A stretch of DNA of 64,000 nt from Euglena gracilis (taxonomy: Eukaryota > Euglenida > Euglenophyceae > Euglenales), in contig CP154957.1 in assembly GCA_039621445.1 (NCBI GenBank), forward strand, positions 10,844,409 to 10,908,408, written 5' to 3'. A model generated the notes under the pieces. That model had not been told where the DNA came from. It saw only the letters and a list, made by a program, of their open reading frames with translations, and did not search any database. A program made the position numbers and the translations under genes. This document shows positions 41,115-52,485 of this stretch, piece after piece; position 1 is the first letter of the stretch; each line of letters starts with the position of its first letter.

Positions 41115-41717
41115 CCATAAGTGGCAACCATGGCCTTGAGGTGGTCAGGTCTCAAGCCAGAAGGTCCCGGTGCGGATTCCTTTGGGAACCCGAATATAGC
41201 TTTGCGCAAATTTTGCAATCGCTCTTTTGTGTTTTCCGGGTCCGAAGGAAAGGTAATCGTTTGGGAAGAGTCGGATACTGGGATGCGCGGTGGAGGCTCT
41301 GGTGGGTGAAGGTCACGCAGTCTTTGAATCACTTTTGGGTCGTTGCTGTTCTGAACCCCCTCAGAGGTGAGCTCTCGGCAGGCTTTTGAAATAGCCCCGT
41401 GGCCAACAAGGCTTTCAATGCGGGAGAGGAACCGTTCTTCAGTTGCCTTGGCAGCCAGTGCTGTTTTTTTTTGCCTTGTCTGTCTGCCTTGTGGCTTTTG
41501 TGGGAGACTGGAGTCCAACCAAGAATCAAACACAGGACAGGTGAGATACAGGCGAGCTCGTTCTGCAATTTTTCTCCCCACCATCGCCCAGTTCGATCGC
41601 CCGCCACGCTGCAAAGGACAACGCACCGCTTTGGGGAAGGCCCACAAGGCGTGCAGGTTTTCCCAGCCAGGTTCCCTGTTGAAATGCCTCAACAATTGCA
41701 GGTAGGTTTGATTGACA
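41115..41717 (-). pseudogene. LINE-3 fragment, region before and including RT start
   Basis: VNQTYLQLLRHFNREPGW starts the piece and DLHPPEPPPRI then FGFPKESAPGPSGLRPDHLK ends it. The latter matches SSGPSGLKPDHLKDM of LINE-1 and FPRAAAAGPDGLRPQHL of LINE-2. It is bounded by the 1-kb palindromic unit and the 1.7-kb insertion. Confidence 0.8.
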
Positions 41718-42685
41718 TTAAGCCGGCGTTTGAGACGCCGGGCTCAGGACAGAACCGGCGTCCCCCCCCACGGGCTTCCGGACGCCGGTTCTGTCCTAAA
41801 GCCCGGCGTTAGGAACGCCGGCTTTGTCCAAAGCCCGGCGTCCGATTTTCATTCCTAAAAATGTCACCAAAAGTGCCCAAAAGTGGCCCTAAGGTGGTGG
41901 TATGAGTGTTTCAACCATCAAGAACAATGAATTTTGCCATCTGGGGACCACTAGGGTGGATATCCAAATTTGGTGAAAATTGGCCCAGATTTGGAAATAG
42001 AGTACCGTGCAGCGTGGAAAGATCTGATGAGCACCGCTGGTCGTCTGTTGAAAAGAGCTTTCGATCGAGGGGTAACTTGGTACCCTAACGTTGCACGCAG
42101 CCCGAGATACGCTCGCGATCGTCGGATCGGCCAGAATCTGAGTCGAAATTTGTCGCAATTTTCAGTGATTTTTGGTTTAAGATGCTGAATAAACCCTACA
42201 GAAACGTTTTTCCTCTTCGAATCAACGATCTGAGGGCCTTGGTGGGGCGGGCACCAGAGTTGTGAAATTAGGATTCCCCACTGACAGAAAATACGAGCTC
42301 CAGGCGACGTGGCTGAATTTGGTGGTGATCGCCAGTCGTCTCATGAAAAGAGCTTTCGATCGAGGGGTGATTTTATACCTGGACGATTGACACAGCCAGA
42401 AATACCCTCGCGATCGCCGGAATTTGGTGAAGTGCAAAGTGGTGTGACATTGCAGATCAGTGGTCGGAGATTGGTCCTGGGAGTGTCCTTTGGCCGAAGG
42501 TTGGGGACGCCGGTTCTGTCCTGAGCCCGGCGTCTCTAAAACGCCGGCTTAAACAAGAGGTGTCGGACGCCGGTTCTGTCCAAAGCCCGGCGTTCCAAAC
42601 GCCGGTTCCGTCCTTCGGACGGAACCGGCGTTTGGAACGCCGGGCTTTGGACAGAACCGGCGTCCGACACCTCTTTTTTGTAGTA
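41718..42685. mobile_element. 1-kb palindrome-rich mobile unit, copy 2 (inside LINE-3)
   Basis: This copy is collinear with 8262-9265, with the same start (TTAAGCCGGCG), the same internal duplicated GAAAAGAGCTTTCGATCGAG motif and the same terminal hairpin ending TTTTTTGTAGTA. The hairpin is about 35-40 bp shorter than in copy 1. It interrupts the LINE-3 frame: the LINE reads toward it from 42.83 kb and resumes at 41717 with VNQTYLQLLRHFNREPG. Confidence 0.8.
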
Positions 42686-42829
42686 GAGGAGGGCTCCACG
42701 CGGCAGGTATACAAGGGTGCCTCGGTCATCAAAAGAAATTTCCTCAAAAGTGGGATGAAGGGATGGTGGGCATGGAGCAGAGAATGGCGTAACCCCAGCA
42801 ATGTGATTTTGGCCAATGGGGGTTGGTGG

Positions 42830-43254
42830 CATAGCTGGCGTTTTTTTTGTTTTTTCTAAAAAAACGTTTTTTTGTTTTTTATTAAAAAAAACAGGCAAAA
42901 AAAAAACCGCAAAAAAAACAAAGGGGAATGTGATGGTCCAAATTTTGCCTTTGATCGCAAGGGTGAACCAATCTTAGCTCAAATGACTTGAAAACCAATA
43001 CTTTTGGAGGTCTTCAACAAGAATGGTCAAAATAGGGCATTTTTCTGCCATTTTGGGATGTTTCAACTTGAAACATCCCAAATTTGGTGTCTTTCTCTGC
43101 CTGAGGATGGGCAAAAAAAGCGAAAATTAAAGGCAAATTTTTTTTTGCCTTGGACCCTCAATGGCGTTTTTTTTTGTGTTTTTTAAAAAAACATGTTTTG
43201 TTTTAAAAATAAACTTTTTTTTTTGACTTCGTTTTAAACGAAGTGCCAGCTATG
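42830..43254. mobile_element. hAT-like MITE, TIR CATAGCTGGC, TSD GTTGGTGG
   Basis: The ends are as for 38816-39180. GTTGGTGG repeats at 42822-42829 and 43255-43262. It contains the same unique centre (GATGGTCCAAATTTTGCCTT, CATCCCAAATTTGGTGTC). Confidence 0.9.
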
Positions 43255-43262
43255 GTTGGTGG

Positions 43263-43690
43263 GGGTCTAGCTGGGGCTGGTGACGATGCTGCTGTGGTTG
43301 TTGCCACTGAGGATGAAGAGCTGGCACCCAAAGGGGGGTTGGAGAAGTTCAGGAAAGGCGTCGCCTGATTTGCTTGCATCCACATGGCCCCAACATCTAA
43401 CGGGGGGAAGGATCCTGGTCCTTGTGTGCCAATTGGGTTCTCCATGATGACCGTGGAGCACATTGAGGGGAGGCCTGCTTTTTTTTTTTGCTTGTTGGCC
43501 AAAGAACAATGGACCCGGCAGATTTGGGAACCAAGATCCCCTTTGCAATGGTGGCATTGCGGGTGGTGGTGCGGTCGGGGGGATGGAAATTTGTGATGCT
43601 GGCGCCATGTCAACGTCCTCACCCGACACCGATGGGGGCTCTGCGGGCGGTGGTGCAGTACAGGGGGTAGTTTAAAGGCGCTGGGTGCTT
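43263..43690 (-). pseudogene. LINE-3 N-terminal region
   Basis: A Pro/Ser-rich frame contains CHHCKGDLGSQICRVHC, a possible zinc finger, then FLNFSNPPLGASSSSSV and ASSPAPARPPP. It continues across the MITE as PTFEEISFDDRGTLVYLP. The start is uncertain. No 2A motif is seen here, unlike LINE-2. Confidence 0.5.
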
Positions 43691-44059
43691 AATACGTAGG
43701 GATTAAAGGCGCTCGGAACCAAACCTCGGCGGATTAAATTTGGAATCCCCAGAAAAAACGAAAAAGTGCAAAAAAAGATTCAGAACATTAATTTGCAGGG
43801 TGGTGTGTCATTTTTCTGCGGAATTTGATGATTTACCCACAGTGCGCCCAAGGCCTTTTCAAAAAACAAGCCAACCTGAACAAAGCCCGCCTGAAAGACC
43901 ATTTTGCCAAACACCATTGAAAAGAAGGTTCACAGGAAATTAAAACACAAATTTGCGCAAAAACACAACCCACTGAAACTGAAACAAACAGCGCTATATT
44001 ACAAAAAACTGCAACAGTTGAAAGCGACTTTACTTTCACCCTGGGCCCCCCGGGGTCTT

Positions 44060-44651
44060 TAAAAACCAGACTGGAAGGAGGCCCCTCAAATTTGGAAAAA
44101 AAGAAAAAATTCCAGATGGAAGTAACGGTGGGTAGGGGGGCAGCTTTCTCTTTACCCCTAGGGTAGGAAACGGTGTTTTCGGTTGTGGAAAACGTTGTTG
44201 AAATGGTCCTGGGTGACGTCACGGGGAACAAGTTTGGGGGTGTGGTGTGTGTGCAGGGGGTAGTGCGCAAACCGTGCGAAGGACAATCCACCACCAATCG
44301 GTGTTGCCGTAGGAATGGAAAACCCAGTATGACATCAGAACCGGCGATATTCGCCTCGAATGCCCAAGTACCCAGAAAATTTTGGAATTGTGGGGGGTGT
44401 GTGTGGTGCTTCGGGATAATGGGGAGGACTATGTCCAAAATGTATCCCAAGTCACCACCTCACATGGGGCTGTTGTCTGCAGTCATAATTTTGATGGGAT
44501 TCTTGGCATGAACCAAGAGGGGGGTGGGTATAAGTCCTTTGCGGAAAAGAAGGGGGATTCGACACCCTGTGTCGACTAAAATTTTGGCTTGTGCAAAAAT
44601 TTTGAGTTTTGATTTTCGCTTGGACCAAAAGTTCCATGGGGGGGAACGCAA
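44060..44651 (-). pseudogene. Retropepsin-like protease of the Ty3-like element
   Basis: Role: cleavage of the gag-pol polyprotein inside particles. ILVDTGCRIPLLF carries the catalytic DTG, and SDVILGFPFLRQHRLVVDC is the conserved second half (ILG-x-FL) of retroviral-type aspartic proteases. An in-frame TGA (about 44451) separates the two halves, so the copy is inactive unless the stop is read through. Beyond it no reverse transcriptase or integrase is found: the element is truncated before LINE-3 begins at about 43.7 kb. Confidence 0.7.
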
Positions 44652-44950
44652 AGCGAAGGGTCCGGTGTAAAATTGTTATCGCGCCAACTGTTCCATGACC
44701 CTTTGCTTACTTTGCTCAACATTCCAAGCAAAAATTTGGCGCGGGGGGGGGGGAGTGGGGGACCCTAAATTTTTCCGGGTACCAACCAAAAACACCGATG
44801 GGCAGGGGGGGCAGGGGTGATCAGTTCCTACCTCCATCTGTTCATCAGCCCAGAGGTCCGTGCCCTCAGACCTCGGGCTCCCCTACTCCATATCGGAGTC
44901 GGCCTTTTGGCCTATGGTGCACGCGAATCGCATTCCTGTCTTCCGCCAAC

Positions 44951-46130
44951 TCATCCTCGGTTGCCCGATGCCAGGTCTTTTTCCTCGATAGAGGATATTT
45001 TGAAACCAACCCACTGCCTATTGGCAGAACCGCGATTGGAATTGCGACGACCATGGCTAGGGCGGGGAGAACGGGAACGGGGGCACTTGGATGAATGGTG
45101 GTCTTTAGACCCACAAAGGGAACAACGGTTTCGCGATTGCGATTGCCTTTTGGCATCATAGTGACGCGGGGAGCGGGTATCCGCTCGACCGCGATCGGAT
45201 CGCGAAGAGGATGATCCACTTCGCGACCGAGATCGCAAAGAATCGCGATTCGCATCCCGATTGCGGGTGGGGGGGGGATCGACCACGCGGTATGAAACCA
45301 CGTCCGCTATTGCGGTGGGGTGAACGGGAACGCGGTCTTCCATCACCCGATCGGTATCCCGACCGCTGCGAATGCGCAGATCGTGAAGAACGCGAACTCC
45401 AGGAAGAGAGGGATCCTCGGGGGCTCTTACTGCGCTTTCGCGCTTGGGGATTCGGACATTCGCAAGACATATGTCCCGGTTGATTACATAAAAAGCACAC
45501 TTTGTCCGAAACTTGGTCAGAAGAGCGCGAATAGCGCGATTTGTATTCCCGTGTGGGGGATTTGGGGTTTGAGCGCGGATAGCGCGTTTTGGAATCACTC
45601 GATGGTGATTTTGGTGATTTTGGGGAGGTAGTCCTTTGTACTGCATGGACTGAACCGGTGGATACACCCGCGGTAGGGTGGTGATGATATGCCGATTCAA
45701 TCTGTCCCAGTTGTGATAACTTCATTTGTTTGGAAACATAGTTCCATCTCTCGTCGAGAGTCAAAATGTGTCCCGCGAGTTCTTCGCGGTTAATTTCCTT
45801 GATGAGTTTCGGGATATAGCGCAGTAATACCGCATCAAATTGTTCTTTGATTTGCTTTTCCCCTAACTCATCAACTTCGGCTGCCAATGCAAGCCACTTG
45901 GAGTACCATAAGTCCATCGACTTCCATTTGCGGTCCGGGGGGGTAAATTGCCGCCATTTGTTTTCCAGACTGATTCTGGAAACCAAACTGGAGCATGAAG
46001 AAGCATATTGCTCAACCAAATCCTCAAAAGAAATGCGCCTGCAGATGACTAATTTTCTGGCGCGTTCTTTTTCTTCCCTTGGGAGGCAATCAATAAACTC
46101 CATCTTGATGCAACCACCAAGGGTACCCGC
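44951..46130 (-). pseudogene. Gag C-terminal half with two zinc knuckles and SR-rich linker
   Basis: MEFIDCLPREEKERARKLV, WYSKWLALAAEVDELGEKQI and ELAGHILTLDERWNYVSKQM resemble the helical capsid region of retrotransposon Gag. CFLCNQPGHMSCECP and CSLCGSKDHHSSKCP are two CX2CX4HX4C nucleic-acid-binding knuckles separated by an Arg/Ser-rich linker. The two knuckles are in different frames. The shift lies at a run of nine G at 45269-45277. Confidence 0.75.
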
Positions 46131-46395
46131 ACATGGTGCAATTTCGCACCCGGGCCCACACCCCTGGAATACCACCGAAGGGCCACGGGTTTCTTAGAAA
46201 GATTTCAAGGCACCATCGCGATAGCGAACAAGGTGAAGCCCCAATGGGATGGTGACCCCACCACATGGAAACAATTTTTCTGCGACTGGGAATATTATTG
46301 GGATTTGAAGGGACCCACCCAAGATGACAACCCGGAGGTACCATGCAAATTCGGGGAATCGCGATTGCGCGAATGGTGATGCGGTTGCGCATGTG
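46130..46395 (+). other. Inverted segment of gag
   Basis: Read on the plus strand this segment encodes FLERFQGTIAIANKVKPQWD, GDPTTWKQFFCDWEYYWDLK and CKFGESRLREW, a typical Gag capsid N-terminal pattern. All flanking gag is on the minus strand. CACATGGTGCAA at 46130-46141 and TTGCGCATGTG at 46385-46395 are imperfect inverted repeats at the edges. An internal inversion between them explains the strand switch. Confidence 0.55.
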
Positions 46396-46519
46396 GGGGT
46401 GAGGTATCACATGGTTGCACCATTGGTGCTACTAAGCGAATTTGGGGGGGTATGACCAATACCCGGTGTGGGGGTGCGGATCATACCACGAATTAGTTCG
46501 GATTCCCGAATCTCTTGAT

Positions 46520-48867
46520 TTAAGAGGGGGTGGGTCTGGTTTTCGCTTGAAAACCCGACTCATCATCCGAAAACTCGTCCCTTGGGATTGGTGATGCTAA
46601 TGGGGGGACCACCGCATGAGCGGAAACGCGATTTGGTGGCAATGTGCCTGTGGACTCGGGGATTGGTGCGCGAATAGCGCTTTTTGAGCTGGAAGATGCG
46701 GCAAGTGTGCCAACCATACCCGATTGCGGGTTTTGGTGGATGGAACGCAATTGTGCGTGAATTTGGTCCAAATTTGTTGCAAACTCATGCACACTTTGCT
46801 CCAAATGGTCAACAACCTGCCAATTGTCGGTTATCCGACCCACATCCTCCTGCAAACGCTTAATCCGCCTACGGTATGAGGGTAACTCATCCAAAAGCGG
46901 GATTTTGTCGGAAATTGACTGAAATTCGTGCGAAATTGTACCAAAACCAGTGTCCAATTCCTGTACTCTTGTCACCAAAGTGCGCATCGCACTGGAAATG
47001 TTCTCCAATTGTGGAGATGGCTTGGTGGATTGGTCCGAATGCGGATCTTTGACCTTTTCAGCCATTGGCTGTTCCTGCAACACTGAAACTTGCGCGGATA
47101 GCGCGATAAGGTCATTTTGCTGTTTTGTGACATCCTGCTTTACCGTTTTCTCGGTGTTCATGAGACTATCACAAAATCCTTGCATGATTTGGTGGTTTTC
47201 CGCGCGCATTTCAGCGCGAATCTGGTCCAAGTGTGTGTTTGGGAGTGTGGGGGTAGGTGTCGGTGACGGCAATGTGTTTTGGGGTGGTGATTGCACCTGA
47301 AGCATTTTTGTGCTCATTTCTTGCATGCGTTTGTGCAAATCCGCTATCGCGGTTTGAATGCCGGTAACATCCGGGATCCTACCAGCTACTTCCGCATAGC
47401 GGGTATGCAACTTGGCCAATGAGGCTTCAATGTTACCAACATCCTGTTGTAACTGTTTGTGCAAATCGGACATGGTGGCCTTGAGTCCGCTAATATCCGG
47501 TGTTGGTGCACGGGTTACTGCATTGCGGTTCTGCAAATCCGCGATTGTGGTCCGGAATTCCATTGTGTCATTCTGCCACTGTTGTTGCAAATTGTCAATC
47601 CTACTCGCGATATTCGCGATTTGGGTTTGAAAACTCGCAATTTCAGCGGGAATTTCACCACAATGGCATGATTTCTGCTCCAATCGGGAAAGTCTTTCCT
47701 CCAATTGTTGCACATACGTGCGGGGGCAAAACTTTCATTGGCTTGGGCAGAAAAGTGGGCAAAATTCGCGGAATCACCGCTCAACTGGAAAATGCGCTGT
47801 TGCGCTTCTTGAAATGTGGATGCAAGTGTGGAGAATTGCTCCAATGTGATAAATTGTCCCAAATCGGCATTTTTGATGGGGGGTTCCGCAACTTTTGCTG
47901 CAATTGTGGAAGAATTGCCGTAATGGGATAAAGCTTGCAAACTATGTTGCATGTTGGAGAAAATCGCATCATTGCGGGATTGTGTTTCACACATGGCTTC
48001 ACTCACTTTTTGGAAGTGTTGTGGCAAATGTGCCTGCAAATGTGTGTCCAAACCTTGACGCAAAGTTGCTAGGTCCACATTGGTGGATTGAAAATTTGTT
48101 TGGCAATATTCACCAACATCACGCACATAACTCCAAAGGTAATCGAGCTTGTGTTCTACAACCTTTTGGTCGTTTTCATCAAAATCCAAAACCTTGTTAA
48201 GTGTCATAGCACAATCCGCTACACAAGTGTGGACATGGGAGATTTGCCGCGTTAGCGGGTGGTCCACTGGAAGATTTGCGACTATGCGCTGAATCACGGT
48301 AATGGGTTGAGGGGAAATATTTTCCAACTCTTCCGCATCACTGCTCATAGATTCTGTGGGACTTGTATAAGCCGGAATTGTCAAACGCATCTCCGGGTGC
48401 CATGGCAATGCCGGAAAAGAACCTGTATCGGGTGGTGCGGGCAATTGTCCAATCGGACTTGTGGGGGGAAGCATAGGGGGGGCCTCAACAAAAAGTTGCC
48501 GTGGCGTATCCGCCTCAGAGTCAAATGTGCCTATCGGCACCAGTGCGGGATCTCGCCGAGGTGAATGGGTGTTAGCCGATCGGCTTTCCAACAAAAGGGG
48601 TTGTGCCTGTTGGGCATGGGGTTGCTCTATAGAGCTTGACACCGATAGGTGTGGGGGTGCCCATCGGGCGGGGGGAGGATTACTCGACACAGACACCGAT
48701 AGATGTGACACACGCGGGGAAGGAGGATTATCTGTAAAATGAGTCAATGTTTGAGTACCCCTATGGGGTTGAGGATGCTCATTAGAGCTAGTCAATGATG
48801 CCGCAGGTTCAAGTCCTCGAAGTGAACCAATCAATGCAGCGTAGTCAATGGGAGTTGTGCTCTGCAT
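46520..48867 (-). pseudogene. Gag N-terminal coiled-coil region, frameshifted
   Basis: It starts MQSTTPIDYAALIGSLRG after the LTR leader. A Pro/Ser-rich part follows, then helical DENDQKVVEHKLDYLWSYVR and repeated heptad-like stretches (QLEERLSRLEQK, SRIDNLQQQWQND, LQEDVGRITDNWQVVDHLE). The frame changes near 47722-47726 (run of five G) and stops at about 46520 beside another G run. Joined, this would be a Gag of more than 700 residues with a long coiled coil, unusual for Ty3 Gag. Confidence 0.6.
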
Positions 48868-49109
48868 TTTTGAAGCAAAAACACAAAAACCAAGTGTAAC
48901 TTGTGGTGTAAAATGCAGAAACAAGTACAAAAAGAGGGAATAGTATAAAAAGTAAGCAGAGACCCGAACTCTGAGGTTTGAAGCAGCGTATACTGCGAAC
49001 CGTCAGAGGACGTGTCCGTGCGTACGGCTTTGGCCGGAAACGGCTTGTAGTGCCTGTAATCGCATATAGGCGAGGCACCACTCGACCGTTTGCGGTCAGA
49101 AGGATCGAA

Positions 49110-49126
49110 AGCCTAAACTGCTACCA
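49110..49126 (-). promoter_or_regulatory. Primer-binding site
   Basis: Immediately downstream of the 5' LTR the minus strand reads TGGTAGCAGTTTAGGC. TGG at the LTR border followed by TAGCAG is the expected complement of a tRNA 3' end (CCA), close to the TGGTATCAG type used with initiator Met tRNA. The exact primer is uncertain. Confidence 0.65.
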
Positions 49127-49568
49127 AGTGTACGTCCAACCCTTTTCCTCGCTTTCGGCCTTTGGTGCGCAAGGTAAAAAGTTGAAGTAACAAAAGGAAA
49201 AATAAAATAATATAAAAGTTGTAAGCCCTTTTCCCCAATTAAGAGGCAGAGCACAAGGCAGGGGAGAAGCCCTATGGGCTACGACAATGCAAAGTGCCAA
49301 GTGACTTGGCTGTCCTTTCAGGACTTCAAATGAAAACAAATCAAACTTGAAATTCAAGTAAGACAAAGTGAAAGAACAAAATAGAAAATAGAATACCACC
49401 TGTGGAGAGGAGAACCAGAATAAGGATTAGGTATTCCTAATTCAGGCCGTTGGCCATCTTTAGGAATACCACCTTGCATAGTACTGTGTATGGGGCTCAG
49501 AGCTATATCTGGCCGTAGGCTTATACCTACATACACAGTACCATGGCCTTACGGCTGCCTGGTACACA
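49127..49568 (-). mobile_element. 5' LTR of the Ty3-like element
   Basis: 442 bp, beginning TGTGTACCAGGCAGCCG and ending GGACGTACACT, with short inverted ends TGTGTAC/GTACAC. It is nearly identical to the solo LTR at 31783-32224 but in opposite orientation. Internally it has the palindrome GAATTAGGAATACCTAATCC-like sequence and a T-rich stretch. Confidence 0.85.
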
Positions 49569-49699
49569 CCATGACTCGCCGTCCACCATCGGTTTGGGTG
49601 CCCTTGTGGCCTTGACTAGCCCGACCCACCTCACAAAAGCCCTAGTCCAAATGCCATGGAAAGGTTCCAGCCCAGGGGTGCAACCAGCCCTCAGGGAGG

Positions 49700-50489
49700 G
49701 AGGAGCCCCGAAGGAATAAGCGCTGATGCTGTACGCTTTGCAAGCCAATGCCAACCAGACGCTATGGCATGGGCCGCTTTGACACCACCTCAAGGACTCC
49801 GCACCCTGTTACCCACGGCTGAATTCCACTGCACATTTCGTTGGTCCCTCGGAATGACTCTCACACCAATGGAATCCGATCCCAACCTCTGTCCCAAATG
49901 CTTTGGACAATCAGATTTTCTCGGACACCACCTCGTTTGCTGCAAATCAAACTTCATTACCCGGCGGCACGGGGCTGTCCAAGATTTTCTGACAACCACA
50001 ACACAGAAGGCAGGATTCACAGCCCGTAAGGAACAACGAGCTGATGACCGTTCCCGGCCTGGGGACATCTTCATTCCTCGCTTGGACAGTGATGGACCCG
50101 TTGCAGTGGATGTGACAATCCGCCACACCCTTGCGCAAAGTCATCCTCTGCGGAGTGCAGAGAGCCTTTCACAATGGCAAAGACGTCAGGAGGCTGAAAA
50201 GCATGCCAAATATGATGCAACATGCCAACGACTGGGCTGGCGGTTGATGCCATTCGTCATGGATTGCTACGGGGGCATGGGACAGGAAGCGCGCTCCTTG
50301 ATGGCCACCCTCCTCAAGGCCCTTCTGGGGCAGCGGGAAGGGTGGCAACGGCGGGCCGCAGAAGCAGACATTTGGCAAGGCCTGTCCTTCACACCAATCA
50401 GAAAAATCAGCAGACAGCTCGTTTGGAGCTTGTATTCTTCCAAACATGAGATCACCCTGTCTTCCGCCCACTCACCATGTTCTGTCTGA
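49700..50489 (+). pseudogene. LINE-4: C-terminal RT/RLE fragment
   Basis: It begins near ADAVRFASQCQPDAMAWAAL, aligning with LKFQCQAKPHAMAWASV of LINE-1. It continues through CPKC-x7-H-x3-CC (zinc knuckle), SRPGDIFIPRL and AVDVTIRHTLAQSH (nuclease RPD...D), to LVWSLYSSKHE and a stop. The nuclease motifs are intact; the RT is absent, so this is a 5'-truncated copy. It is the only RLE LINE on the plus strand. Its 5' end lies about 130 bp outside the LTR. From 50490 to 51700 I see its possible 3' UTR and no other gene. Confidence 0.85.
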
Positions 50490-51709
50490 AGGCCTTTGAG
50501 CTCTCAACAAAATAACCAACATTGACCTCTCACCTGCCGTTAGCACCCCAAGTTCAGATTACAAAACGAGCAAAGAAAAGGCACAACTCAGTAACCCCTA
50601 GTAACCCCTTGAGCAGAGCCATACGCCGAGCCAAAGACATATCAACGGTTCACAAAGACGCGGAGAGAAGCAAAACACACAAAAGCCAAAAACCCGACAC
50701 AAACACGCCATCCTGTGGCAAAAGAGGTACAAACTCCCCCCACCCCGCCCAATTGAAGGTGACCTTTGCTCATCTTCCTCTAACCACTAACCTCCGCACC
50801 CTGAACAAGTATCACTCAGCACTCTTTTGTACATTACACCCAGAGTTTAAGCAACCCGCGACCTGTGGCGGCACAGGGAGTCACAAGGGGGTTCCTCTTG
50901 TGGCGAGGGCCAAAAGAGACGTTTCCCTGGGCCCGGGCACGGTTTGGGTGAAGCTGTGCTACCCACCGCAAAAAAAAGTTTTCCATGAAAAAGTGAAAAC
51001 TTGCAATAAAACCGGGCAAATTTCATGTTACTGAACTTTCATGCCTTTTGAAAACTTTTTACCATTGCTACCGTCAGCTCCAAAAACGTCTCAGGCCTTT
51101 GGCCCAAGTTGTAGGCAATCAACAATAAATTCATCCTCTGGCTCCCCAAAAAGTGGTTCCAATTTTTCAGGTCAAAGGGCCGCAAAATTTCTTCCTCGGT
51201 CACCACGGCACCTCCTGTTCTTCGGCTTTTTGCTCCTTCTCGCGTTGAAAAAAGCACAAAATTGTGGATAATGTGACTGCATTCCTAATTGGCCACCGCA
51301 CACTTGACTTCGGCGATCTGCACATTTCCATTGACTTGTGGGGATGTTGCCTGTGAGTTACAAGTTATCTGGAATACTTTCTGTTTTCTCAGGTAGTTCT
51401 GAACAAAGACCAAAGTTTCAGTGTGCGCACCCAGTCATCTCCTTGTGGCCTGAAAAGGCCATTCAGCTTTGCTGAATGCTTGGCAAGACTGTGCAGTCCT
51501 CCCACGTGTGGCCTGAGAAGGAGTTCATGTACAACCTGTGGCTTGAAAAGGCCCATAAAGCTCTATTAAGTGCAACTTTCTTTTCTGTAAGCATCTGTTC
51601 AGCCTCTTGCTTCTGTTTGTGCTTTGCAGTCAATCTGCCAGCGTCGTTGCAACTTTGGCCGCAAAATGGAGGTTCCATTTTTTTGCAAGACACACATTTC
51701 TGACTCCCA

Positions 51710-52290
51710 GTTTGGTCCCATTTTGCTGCACGCGCACATTTCCAAGCTGTTGGTCCCATTTTGCTCCAGCCATCTGGACCCAGCCCCACACTTTCCCAAA
51801 CCTGTTGGGCACAACCCTCCACTCTTCCCTAAAACTGCTCACCACATTTTGCTCCAGCCAGTCGGACCCAGTCTCCCACACATCTCAACCCTACTGTCCC
51901 ATTTTGCCCCACGCATCTGGACCCAGCCCCCCAAATCCCAAAGCTGCTGGTGCCATTTTGCTTCAGCCAGCTGGGCCCAGTGCCCCACAGAATCCCAAAG
52001 CTGCCGGCGCCATTTTGCTCCACATTTCCAAAACAGCCCGTCTCACTCTGTTCCGCCCAGCCAGACCCCGAGGGCCACAATATCCCCTGTTTGGTGGTGA
52101 AAATTTGAACCAACCTACTGGGCACAACCCCCCGCTCTTTCCCAGCAGCAAGTCCCATTTTTCTCCAGCCTATTTCACCCAGCCGAACAGGGAACTCCCA
52201 AATCGTTGGGCCCCAACTTGCCGGGCGCCGTCACCCACACACTTCAAAGCTGATTGGTGCCGTTATGCACCTGCCTACGGTCTACCCGCC
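51710..52290 (+). repeat. Degenerate tandem repeat, about 55-70 bp
   Basis: CATTTTGCTCCAGCCATCTG then GACCCAGCCCC and CAAAGCTG-like blocks recur about seven times with variation. The open frames across it follow the repeat. A relation to the GGCCAGTTTTGG minisatellites is possible but not shown. Confidence 0.6.
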
Positions 52291-52485
52291 GTTGTACACA
52301 GTTTACTCAAGCCACCACCGTCCCAAAACTTTGCTCCCCCCCCGCTGCATTCGGCTGGGCTCAGCACTCTGGCCATGCCCCCAAAATCCCCCATCACCGC
52401 TGGATCCCATCTGGCGAAGGTCGATGACAATGCAGGCCGGGTCCCCCGGGCCGGAAAAAGCAAAGCCTGACAAAAAACGGCCTTC

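Larger units (their letters stand above)
39396..41122. mobile_element. 1.7-kb insertion with AGGACCCCCC arrays
   Basis: The left end ATGGCCAGTTTCCCTCCCCC and the right end GGGGGGAAAACTGGCCATA are inverted. Arrays of AGGACCCCCC lie just inside both ends (39410-39650 and 40855-41092, same orientation). The centre has a tandem duplication and a tRNA-like sequence. The long Pro-rich and Gly-rich frames are artefacts. The exact LINE/insertion borders are uncertain. Confidence 0.5.
36600..43700 (-). mobile_element. LINE-3: RLE-type LINE broken by six insertions
   Basis: Sense-strand pieces in order are about 43690-43263, 42829-42686, 41717-41115, 39330-39181, 38815-37963, 37703-37671 and 37187-36600. 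Each junction is an insertion listed separately. Across junctions the protein aligns collinearly with LINE-1: ILSSARLTPLRKQNKQTAME bridges 39181/38815, and SACKVNDLLRACKI bridges 37671/37187. The restriction-like nuclease end is missing beyond about 36600. Confidence 0.8.
43700..49568 (-). mobile_element. Truncated Ty3-like LTR retrotransposon
   Basis: In sense order: 5' LTR (49568-49127), primer-binding site, leader, gag (48867-44951, several frameshifts), protease, then truncation. No 3' LTR is present in this window on the downstream side. The order LTR-PBS-gag-protease and the protease type suggest Ty3/gypsy, but the RT needed to confirm this is missing. Confidence 0.75.

Noticed and set aside
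39280-41127. Pro-rich and Gly-rich frames of 90-300 aa
   Set aside because: They come from AGGACCCCCC arrays; only the part above 41115 on the minus strand is LINE coding sequence.
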